Under the pieces are notes generated by a model, which did not search any database, had not been told where the DNA came from, and worked only from the letters and a program-made list of their open reading frames with translations. A stretch of DNA of 64,000 bases from an uncultured Clostridia bacterium (GTDB lineage Bacteria; Bacillota; Clostridia; Christensenellales; Borkfalkiaceae). Where the stretch lies: contig CALWCH010000002.1 of the NCBI GenBank assembly GCA_944376335.1, forward strand, positions 1 through 64,000. The letters run 5' to 3'. Shown in pieces: positions 48,820 through 56,161 of this stretch (position 1 is its first letter; each line of letters begins with the position of its first letter). The position numbers and the translations under genes were made by a program.

Positions 48820-49485
48820 ATGAACGATCTTACCAAAGAACATGGGGCGGAACGCAAAGCCGGTCCCACGAAGGGCTACCTCTTTTTCAAACGCGCCTTC
48901 GATATCCTCTCGTCGGGGTTTGCGCTCCTTCTTTTTTCCTGGCTCTTTCTCATACTGGCGCTTTGCGTCAAGCTGAGCGACGGCGGCACCGTCTTTTACC
49001 GCCATCCCCGCGTCGGCAAGGGCGGGAAGAACATCTATATCCCCAAGTTCCGCAGCATGAAGCGCAACGCGGACAAGCTGGAGGACATGCTCACGCCCGA
49101 GCAATTGGAACAGTACCGCAGGGAATATAAGATCGACAACGACCCCCGCATCACCAAGGTGGGGCACTTCCTGCGCAAGACCAGTCTCGACGAGCTGCCG
49201 CAGCTGTGGTCCATCTTCAAGGGGGACCTCTCCGTCGTCGGCCCCCGCCCCCTCATGCGGGAGGAGCTGGAAGAAAAGTACGGCGAGGATGCCGAAAAGC
49301 TCGTCTCCGTCAAGCCGGGGCTCATCGGCTGGTGGGCGGCGAACGGCAGGAGCAACTGCACCTACGAGAGCGGCGAGCGGCAGAAGCTCGAACTCTACTA
49401 TGCCTCCCATTGTTCTCTGGGATTTGACATCAAGATCTTATTCAAGACCATCGGCAGCGTCCTCAAGGGCGACGGCGCGCAGTGA
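48820..49485 (+). CDS. Bacterial sugar transferase (undecaprenyl-phosphate sugar-1-phosphate transferase)
   Basis: It starts a polysaccharide repeat by moving a sugar-1-phosphate to undecaprenyl phosphate at the inner membrane. The 221-residue short-form (PglC/WcaJ C-domain-like) product has one membrane-associated hairpin helix (about 30-52). Catalytic-core motifs follow: KFRSMKRNAD, then TKVGHFLRKTSLDELPQLWSI and SVVGPRPLM. An in-frame stop lies two codons upstream of the ATG at 48820 and no Shine-Dalgarno sequence is present. TAATAT (48808-48813) ends six bases before the ATG, so the main transcript may be leaderless. First gene of the exopolysaccharide cluster. Confidence 0.9.
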   Translation: MNDLTKEHGAERKAGPTKGYLFFKRAFDILSSGFALLLFSWLFLILALCVKLSDGGTVFYRHPRVGKGGKNIYIPKFRSMKRNADKLEDMLTPEQLEQYRREYKIDNDPRITKVGHFLRKTSLDELPQLWSIFKGDLSVVGPRPLMREELEEKYGEDAEKLVSVKPGLIGWWAANGRSNCTYESGERQKLELYYASHCSLGFDIKILFKTIGSVLKGDGAQ

Positions 49486-49499
49486 GCGGAGGCGTTCTT

Positions 49500-50633
49500 A
49501 TGAAGATATTGCATATCAGCAACTACTACTATCCGCATATCGGCGGCATCGAACAGGTCGCGCGTGACTGCGTCGCCTCCATCGGGGAGGACGCCGAGCA
49601 GCGCGTATTTTGCTTCCACTCCGAGAAGGGAGATGCAAGAGACGAAGTGGACGGCATCCCCGTCATTCGCGCGGGCAGCTTTGCAAAGGTCGCCTCGCAG
49701 TCGCTCTCGCTCTCGTACGGGAGGCTCTTAAAGCGGGAGATGAAGGACTTTCAACCCGATTTGGTCATCTTCCACTTCCCCAACCCCTTCGGCGCGCACT
49801 ATCTTTTAAAGTGCCTGAAAAAGACAAGGGCAAAGCTCATCGTGTGGTGGCATCTCGACATCACCAAACAAAAACTCTTAAAGAAGTTCTTCCGCGGGCA
49901 GACGCTGCGCCTTTTGAAGCGGGCGGACAAAATTGTTGCGACCAGCCCCAACTACATCGAAGGGAGCGAATTTCTGCCCCTCTTCCGCGAGAAGTGCATT
50001 GCCATCCCCAACTGCGCCGCAGACAGCCGCGTGACGCTCACCGAGGCGGAAAAGAAGCGCGCCGATGAGATCAGGGCGCAGTATCAGGGCAAGTGCCTGC
50101 TGTTTGCCGTCGGCCGCCATGTGCCCTATAAGGGCATGGAGTACCTCGTCCGCGCGAGCAAGTATTTAAACGGCGATTACGCCGTCTGCATCGGCGGGGA
50201 GGGGGAGCTCACCCCTTCTTTGAAAGAGCTCGCCAAGGGGGATGAGAAGGTGCATTTCCTCGGCCGCCTTTCGGACGGCGATTTAAAGGCGTATCTTGTG
50301 GCTTCGGACATCTTCTGTTTCCCGTCCGTCACCAAGAACGAGGCGTTCGGCATCGCCCTTGCGGAGGCCATGGCGTTTGCAAAGCCCTCCGTCACCTTCA
50401 CGATCGAGGGCTCGGGCGTCAACTTTGTTTCGCTCAATGGCGAGACGTGCATTGAAGTTCCCAACGGCGACGTGGAGGCATACGCGAAGGCCATCGAGAC
50501 GCTCAAAGAGGACAAACTGCTTCGCGAGAAGTACGGGAAGGCGGCGCTTGCGCGCGAACAGCGGCTCTTCACCGAGGCGGCATTCCGAAACAACGTGAGA
50601 GCGCTGTTGGGGCTGAAGGGGGTGCGCGCATGA
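49500..50633 (+). CDS. Glycosyltransferase family 4 protein
   Basis: The 377-residue GT-B-fold retaining glycosyltransferase has the acceptor-side N-terminal stretch HISNYYYPHIGGIEQVARD. The donor-side GT4 motif in the C-terminal half (FAVGRHVPYKGMEYLVRA near residue 200; then FPSVTKNEAFGIALAEAMAFAKP with the EX7E glutamates near residue 280) is intact. The start at 49500 follows GCGGAGG. Cytoplasmic, membrane-proximal action is expected; with manC and manA nearby, GDP-mannose is a likely donor. It overlaps manC at ATGA. Confidence 0.9.
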   Translation: MKILHISNYYYPHIGGIEQVARDCVASIGEDAEQRVFCFHSEKGDARDEVDGIPVIRAGSFAKVASQSLSLSYGRLLKREMKDFQPDLVIFHFPNPFGAHYLLKCLKKTRAKLIVWWHLDITKQKLLKKFFRGQTLRLLKRADKIVATSPNYIEGSEFLPLFREKCIAIPNCAADSRVTLTEAEKKRADEIRAQYQGKCLLFAVGRHVPYKGMEYLVRASKYLNGDYAVCIGGEGELTPSLKELAKGDEKVHFLGRLSDGDLKAYLVASDIFCFPSVTKNEAFGIALAEAMAFAKPSVTFTIEGSGVNFVSLNGETCIEVPNGDVEAYAKAIETLKEDKLLREKYGKAALAREQRLFTEAAFRNNVRALLGLKGVRA

Positions 50634-51691
50634 AGGTGTTCGGCGTCGTCATGGCGGGCGGCAGCGGCACGCGCTTCTGGCCGCTCTCAAGAAAATTCCG
50701 CCCCAAACAGCTATTGAACCTCACGGGAAAGGACGCGATGATCAACGAAGCAGTCGCGCGCCTCAAACCCGTCGCGAAGGACGGCATCTATATCGTCTCC
50801 TCCAAGAGCCAGCGCGAGGGGCTTCTCTCCGTCCTCAAGGGGTGCGTGCCCGAGGAGCACATCCTTCTCGAGCCCGTCGCCCGCAACACGGCGGCGTGCA
50901 TCGGCTATGCTGCCGTCAAGATCTTAAAGGAAGAGGGGGACGGCGTCCTCGTCGTCATCCCTTCGGACAGCTACATTAAAAACACCGAGGCGTTTATGCG
51001 GGCGCTTTCGCTCGCCGCAGAGACGGCGGAGGAAAAGGACGCCATCGTCACCATCGGCATAAAACCCACCTTCCCCGCAACGGGGTACGGCTATATCCGC
51101 TTTGAAGAGGGCGAAGAGCCCGTCAGGCGCGTTCTGCAGTTCGTGGAAAAGCCCGACCTTCCCCACGCGCAGGCGTATCTTGAGAGCGGGCAGTTCGTCT
51201 GGAACAGCGGCATGTTCATCTGGAAGGCGTCGCTCATCTTAAAGAAGATCGAAAAGTACCTTCCCGAACTCTATCAATACCTTATGCGCCTCAAGGACGC
51301 CGTCGGCACCGAGCGGGAGTACGAAGTGCTCGAGAGCGTCTATCCCGAGATGCCCTCCATCTCCGTCGACTACGGCGTGCTGGAAAAGTCGGACGGCATC
51401 TATGTCGTACCCGCCGATTTGGGCTGGAGCGACGTGGGAAGTCTGGATATGTTAGAGGCCGTGCGCACGACGGACGCGGACGGCAACATCACCGTGGGGG
51501 AGACCTACCCCCTCGATACGCACCACACCATCATCTACACGGGCGGAAAGCCCGTCTGTACGGTCGGCGTCGACGACCTCATCATCGTCGATATGCCCGA
51601 CGTCCTTCTCGTCTGTTCCAAGGAGCACGCGCAGGACGTCAAGAAGATCGTCGACGAGCTCCGCGCCAAAGGAAAAGAGGAATTGCTTTGA
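50630..51691 (+). CDS. manC: Mannose-1-phosphate guanylyltransferase
   Basis: It makes GDP-mannose from mannose-1-phosphate and GTP. The 353-residue monofunctional enzyme has the nucleotidyltransferase signature MAGGSGTRFWPLSR with FRPKQ, LLEPVARNTA near residue 80, the FVEKPD motif near residue 175, and the metal-binding WSDVGS near residue 265. The isomerase domain of bifunctional ManC proteins is absent, and a separate manA follows two genes later. It overlaps both neighbours, so it is part of a tight operon. Confidence 0.92.
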   Translation: MKVFGVVMAGGSGTRFWPLSRKFRPKQLLNLTGKDAMINEAVARLKPVAKDGIYIVSSKSQREGLLSVLKGCVPEEHILLEPVARNTAACIGYAAVKILKEEGDGVLVVIPSDSYIKNTEAFMRALSLAAETAEEKDAIVTIGIKPTFPATGYGYIRFEEGEEPVRRVLQFVEKPDLPHAQAYLESGQFVWNSGMFIWKASLILKKIEKYLPELYQYLMRLKDAVGTEREYEVLESVYPEMPSISVDYGVLEKSDGIYVVPADLGWSDVGSLDMLEAVRTTDADGNITVGETYPLDTHHTIIYTGGKPVCTVGVDDLIIVDMPDVLLVCSKEHAQDVKKIVDELRAKGKEELL

Positions 51692-53448
51692 AGCACTATC
51701 GGGAAGAATACGAGCGGTGGCTTTTATCCGATGCCATCGACGAAGATACCAAGAAGGCGCTGAAAGCGCTCTCCGAGGAAGCGATCGAGGACGCATTTTA
51801 CTGCGACCTCGCCTTCGGAACGGGCGGGCTGCGCGGCGTCTTGGGCGTCGGCAGCAACCGCATGAACAGATACACCGTCGGGAAGGCCTCGCAGGGCCTT
51901 GCCGATTTCCTGCACGAAGAGGGGCGGGAGGGGGGCGTCGTCATCGCGTATGACAGCCGTCACTGCTCGGAAGAATTTGCGCGCGATACCGCCTGCGTGT
52001 TTGCGGCAAACGGCATTCGGGCATATCTCTTTGAGAGCCTGCGCCCCACGCCCGTACTCAGCTTTGCCGTGAGATATCTAAAGGCGGCGGCGGGCGTCGT
52101 CATCACGGCGAGCCACAACCCGCCCGAGTACAACGGCTATAAGGTTTACTTTTCGGACGGCTGCCAGATCGTGCCGCCCTACGACAAGCGCATCATCGCT
52201 CATGTCAACGCCGTCTCCTATGAGGACGTCAAGCGCGTCTCCTTCGAAGAGGGGAAGGGGAGCGGGCTTATCTCGCTCATCGGCGAGGACGTGGATGCGG
52301 CCTACCTTGCGGCAGTTAAATCGCTCGTCCTGAGCCCCGAGGCGCTTAGACAAGAAGCGAAGAGCCTCAAGATCGTCTATACCCCCCTCAACGGCACGGG
52401 CAACGTGTTTGTGAGAAGGACGCTGCAGGAGCTGGGCTTTGCAAACGTCTATGTCGTTCCCGAGCAGGAACTGCCCGACGGCGCTTTCCCCACGCTCAAG
52501 ACCCCCAACCCCGAGGACCCTGCCGCCTTCACGCTCGCCCTTCGGCTTGCCAAAGAGAAGGACGCAGACCTCGTGCTCGCCACCGACCCCGATGCCGACC
52601 GCCTCGGCGTGTATGCAAAGGACAGGGCGGGCGATTACCGCGCCTTCACGGGCAATATGAGCGGCATCCTCATCGCAGACTATCTCCTTCGGAGAAAGAG
52701 CGAGCTGGGGCTTCTTCCCGAAAACCGCAAGGACGGCGCGCTCGTCACGACCATCGTCTCGACGGATATGGCAAAGGCGCTTGCCAAGGACTACGGCATC
52801 ACCGAGCTGGAGACGCTGACGGGTTTCAAGTATATCGGCGAGAGCATCCGCCGCTTCGAAGAGGCGAAGGCCGCGAACGGCGGCAAAACGGACGGCACGA
52901 AGGGGGCATACGAGTATCTCTTCGGCTTTGAGGAGAGCTACGGGTGCCTCACGGGGACGTATGCCCGCGACAAGGACGCCGTCTCCGCCGCCTGCGCGCT
53001 TGCAGAGGCAGCGTGCTTCTATAAGGCAAAGAACATGACCCTTCCCGAGGCGATGGACGAACTCTACGGACGCCTCGGATACTTTGAAGAGGGGCAGAAG
53101 AGCCTCGCTTTCGCGGGCGCCGACGGAAAGGAGCGCATGAAGGCACGCATGCAGGCGCTGCGGGAGAACGCGCCCGAATGGCTCGGCAGCGTGCGCGTTC
53201 TTGCCGTGCGCGACTATCTGACGGGCGTCAGGAAGGAACTTTCCGCGGGGGAGGAGCAGCCGCTCACGCTCCCCAAGAGCAACGTGCTCTATTTTGAACT
53301 CGAGGGCGGCGGCTGGTGCTGCATCCGCCCCTCGGGCACGGAACCCAAGATGAAACTCTACTTCGGCGCGAAGGGGAACTCCCGCGCGGCCGCAGAACAA
53401 AATACCCAAGAGATCTTGCGCGGCGCAGCTGCTCTATTGCAGGCGTGA
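51688..53448 (+). CDS. Phosphoglucomutase/phosphomannomutase
   Basis: It interconverts hexose-6-phosphate and hexose-1-phosphate. The 586-residue product belongs to the alpha-D-phosphohexomutase superfamily, long PgcA-like form. The phosphoserine loop is TASHNPPEYNGYK near residue 143, the metal loop DPDADRLGV near residue 305, the sugar loop GFEESYG near residue 415, and the phosphate-binding RPSGTEPK near the C-terminus. The start is TTG at 51688, overlapping the manC stop. In this operon it probably supplies mannose-1-phosphate to ManC between ManA and ManC, but glucose-1-phosphate formation is equally possible. Confidence 0.9.
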   Translation: MKHYREEYERWLLSDAIDEDTKKALKALSEEAIEDAFYCDLAFGTGGLRGVLGVGSNRMNRYTVGKASQGLADFLHEEGREGGVVIAYDSRHCSEEFARDTACVFAANGIRAYLFESLRPTPVLSFAVRYLKAAAGVVITASHNPPEYNGYKVYFSDGCQIVPPYDKRIIAHVNAVSYEDVKRVSFEEGKGSGLISLIGEDVDAAYLAAVKSLVLSPEALRQEAKSLKIVYTPLNGTGNVFVRRTLQELGFANVYVVPEQELPDGAFPTLKTPNPEDPAAFTLALRLAKEKDADLVLATDPDADRLGVYAKDRAGDYRAFTGNMSGILIADYLLRRKSELGLLPENRKDGALVTTIVSTDMAKALAKDYGITELETLTGFKYIGESIRRFEEAKAANGGKTDGTKGAYEYLFGFEESYGCLTGTYARDKDAVSAACALAEAACFYKAKNMTLPEAMDELYGRLGYFEEGQKSLAFAGADGKERMKARMQALRENAPEWLGSVRVLAVRDYLTGVRKELSAGEEQPLTLPKSNVLYFELEGGGWCCIRPSGTEPKMKLYFGAKGNSRAAAEQNTQEILRGAAALLQA

Positions 53449-53467
53449 GCGCAGAGAGGATAGCATT

Positions 53468-54421
53468 GTGATCAAGTTACGATCGGTTTTTCAGGAATAT
53501 ATCTGGGGCGGGACCAAGATCCGCGACGAACTCAATAAGGATACGGGGGAACTTCCCCGCATTGCAGAGAGCTGGGAAGTCTCCACCCACCCCGCAGGCA
53601 GGAGCATCGTTGCAAGCGGCCCCTATGAGGGTATAACGCTCAACGAGTACTTCGACAAGGTGGGCTGGCAGGCGGCGGGAACGTACGCCAATAAGAATCA
53701 TCAGCTGCCCATCCTCATCAAATACATCGACGCCAAGGAGAATCTCTCCATTCAGGTGCACCCCAACGACAAGTACGCGCGCAAGCACGAGGGCGACAAC
53801 GGCAAGAACGAGATGTGGTTTGTCTTGGGTGCCGAGGAGGGCGCGTTCATCTATCTCGGCTTCAAGCAGGATGTGACGAAGGAGGAGGTCAAGCGCCGCA
53901 TCCACGACAACACCCTCGAAGAGGTCTTAAACCGCGTGGAAGTCAAGCCCAACGAGGCGTACTATATCCCTGCGGGCACGGTGCATGCCATCGGCGCGGG
54001 CTGCCTCATCTGCGAAGTGCAGCAGACCTCCAACGTCACCTACCGCATCTACGACTACGGCCGCGTGGACGCAAACGGCAAGGGAAGAGAGCTGCACATC
54101 AAGAAGGCGCTCGACGTGCTCAATTATAAGAGGACGCAGATCGCAGAACTCAAGCGCCGCGACACGATGAGCATGGAGCAGTATTTCGGCGGCATGTTCG
54201 GCCGCAACGGCAAGTGCACGCTTCTAAAGTACGAGGCGGAGGGCGACCTCACCATCCTGCTTCCCGTCTCTCATCTCACCTTTGCGCTCGTGCTCGACGG
54301 CAGCGGCACGCTGTATGCTGGCGATGGGGAGGAGACCTTCCAAAAGGGTGAGACGTGGATGATGCACGGCCGCGCGACTCGCGTCAAGGGAAAATGTAAA
54401 GTACTCTTTGTCGCCATTTAA
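53468..54421 (+). CDS. manA: Mannose-6-phosphate isomerase, class I
   Basis: It converts fructose-6-phosphate to mannose-6-phosphate, the entry to GDP-mannose. The 317-residue short Firmicutes-type enzyme has zinc-ligand stretches IQVHPNDKYA near residue 97 and IPAGTVHAIG near residue 170. WGGTKIRDEL near the N-terminus is typical. The GTG start at 53468 follows AGAGAGGA. It lies 19 bases after the mutase gene; manA, mutase and manC together make a complete route to GDP-mannose. Confidence 0.93.
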   Translation: MIKLRSVFQEYIWGGTKIRDELNKDTGELPRIAESWEVSTHPAGRSIVASGPYEGITLNEYFDKVGWQAAGTYANKNHQLPILIKYIDAKENLSIQVHPNDKYARKHEGDNGKNEMWFVLGAEEGAFIYLGFKQDVTKEEVKRRIHDNTLEEVLNRVEVKPNEAYYIPAGTVHAIGAGCLICEVQQTSNVTYRIYDYGRVDANGKGRELHIKKALDVLNYKRTQIAELKRRDTMSMEQYFGGMFGRNGKCTLLKYEAEGDLTILLPVSHLTFALVLDGSGTLYAGDGEETFQKGETWMMHGRATRVKGKCKVLFVAI

Positions 54422-54438
54422 AGAAGGGGGAGGGCATT

Positions 54439-55464
54439 ATGAAGATCGCCATCGACTGCAGATACCTCGGGAAATCGGGGATCGGGCGGGTAACAGAGGG
54501 CATTTTGGAGAATCTCGACTTTTCCGCCGATGAGTACTATCTCATCGGAAAGAGAGAGAGCCTTGCAAAGTACGAGGGGGCGCACATCGTGGAAGATGAC
54601 AGCGACCCTTACTCGGTGCGCGGGCTCTTTTGCTTTCCGAAAGAACTTAATAAAATCGTAGACGCCGTCTTTATCCCCAACTTCCTCGTGCCCTTCGGGA
54701 TCCGCCGCCCCGTGTATGCCATCATGCACGATCTCGCCTTCCTCGACGTGAAGGAGACGACCAAGGGCTTTAAGGACGCCCTCATCAAGAAAGTGCTTCT
54801 GAAGCGCTGCATGAAACGGGCAAAGACCGTCTTCTGCGTCTCCGCCTTCACCAAGGGGCGGTGCGAGCATTATTACGGCAAACTTGCAAAGAAGTGCATC
54901 GTCAACTACAACGGGCTTTCGAACAGCGTCATTTCGTATGCCGCGACGCACGCCCCAGCAGAGAAGCGCGATGAGATCGTCTTTGTCGGCAACGTCAAGC
55001 CGCATAAGGGCTTAAAGACGCTGCTTGCGGCGTTTTCCGGGCTCAAAGGGGAGACCAAACTTCGTATCATCGGCGAGAAGGAGCACTTCTTAACGGGCCT
55101 TCACCTCGACGAGAGCGCCTATCATAACGTGGAGTTCACGGGGCGGCTCTCGGACGAGCAGCTGCTGCCCGCCATCGCACGGGCGAAGTATCTCGTCCTG
55201 CCCTCCGTCTACGAGGGCTTCGGGCTTCCTCCCTTGGAGGCGCTCGTCCTCGGCACGCAGCCCATCGTCTCGGATATCCCCGTATTCAAAGAGGTGTACG
55301 AAGGCCTTCCCGTCGTGTATTTTCAGGGGGTGGAGGGGCTCAAAGAGGCGCTCTCCCGCCCCGCCGAGGCCATTGACTGCCGCGAGGAAGTGCTCTCCCG
55401 CTATTCCTACGCGCGCTGCGCCAAAACCATTGTGGAGCATATCAAAGATGACTGTCGGAAGTAG
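54439..55464 (+). CDS. Glycosyltransferase family 4 protein
   Basis: The 341-residue GT-B glycosyltransferase has an N-terminal glycine-rich acceptor loop CRYLGKSGIGRVTEGIL. The GT4 donor-site stretch is in the C-terminal half (VGNVKPHKGLKTLLAAF near residue 180; LPSVYEGFGLPPLEALVLG near residue 255 with the EX7E glutamates). GGGGGAGGG precedes the ATG. It resembles mannosyltransferases of the WbaZ/mtfB type. A broken O-antigen-ligase gene follows immediately. Confidence 0.9.
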   Translation: MKIAIDCRYLGKSGIGRVTEGILENLDFSADEYYLIGKRESLAKYEGAHIVEDDSDPYSVRGLFCFPKELNKIVDAVFIPNFLVPFGIRRPVYAIMHDLAFLDVKETTKGFKDALIKKVLLKRCMKRAKTVFCVSAFTKGRCEHYYGKLAKKCIVNYNGLSNSVISYAATHAPAEKRDEIVFVGNVKPHKGLKTLLAAFSGLKGETKLRIIGEKEHFLTGLHLDESAYHNVEFTGRLSDEQLLPAIARAKYLVLPSVYEGFGLPPLEALVLGTQPIVSDIPVFKEVYEGLPVVYFQGVEGLKEALSRPAEAIDCREEVLSRYSYARCAKTIVEHIKDDCRK

Positions 55465-55889
55465 GGCAACGAGGCGCACGATCGCCGACACGCGCCTCGA
55501 CCTCGACGTCGGGCGGCAGGATCCAAGGCTGGGCGGAGACCTTTGAGGTCTTCCTCAAAAATCCTTTCTTTGGGGTCGGCCCGGGCAATTACGGGCTGTA
55601 TTTGGGGGAGGAAGCGGGCTATGTACCCACCAACGTCAGCCTGGAGCTTCTCGCAACGCTGGGCATCGGCGGCTTTGTCGCCTTCTACGGCATGACGCTC
55701 TCGCTCTTTTTCCGCGCCGTCGGGCTGTACCGCAGGGAGCGGACGCAGGCTTCCTTCCTCATCATGGCATTTGCCGTCGCGCTCATCCTGTTTACCGTCA
55801 TCCTGCAGATCAACCAAGGATACTTGAGGCTGTATCATTGGATGTGTTTCGGCGTCCTCTACGGGGCGCTCGAGCCGAACGGTACTTAA
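55448..55889 (+). pseudogene. Truncated, frameshifted remnant of an O-antigen ligase/polymerase
   Basis: In frame with the ATG at 55602, and open further upstream, the translation reads GRIQGWAETFEVFLKNPF, FGVGPGNYGLYLG, then three hydrophobic helices to the stop at 55889. This is the C-terminal third of an O-antigen ligase/Wzy-like protein. Upstream, the matching residues (ADTRLDLDV) are in another frame (from ATG 55448), so a frameshift lies near 55510. The remaining N-terminal membrane helices (about 250-300 residues) are missing, and the remnant begins inside the end of the GT4 gene. A deletion joined to the GT4 gene is the simplest explanation; an assembly error is the alternative. Confidence 0.75.
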
Positions 55890-55930
55890 GAAGATGCAGA
55901 TATACCGCCGCCTGAGAGGGCTGCGGATCG

Positions 55931-55970
55931 CCTCTCCCTGCCCGAACGGGCTGCAAGGGGGAGGTTTTTT
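55931..55970 (+). terminator. Terminator of the polysaccharide cluster
   Basis: CCTC/GAGG outer and GCCCG/CGGGC inner stems (55931-55964), then TTTTTT. Confidence 0.85.
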
Positions 55971-56063
55971 GCTGCCTTTTTATTCAAATTCTTAAGCCTT
56001 TTTCCGTAAAAAAATTTTCACAAATTTTTCTTTTAAAATGAGGTAAAATGTTTCATCAAAACG

Positions 56064-56092
56064 TTGACGAAATAGTTTTTGCCTGCTATAAT
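56064..56092 (+). promoter_or_regulatory. Sigma-A promoter of the GH51 gene
   Basis: TTGACG (56064-56069), 17-base spacer, TATAAT (56087-56092). The leader is about 60 bases. Confidence 0.85.
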
Positions 56093-56161
56093 AATGGCGC
56101 AAATCGGGCGGCGGACCGTGCGCAGACAGCGCGAAACACGCAAGGAGTTTTTTGTTTTTCT

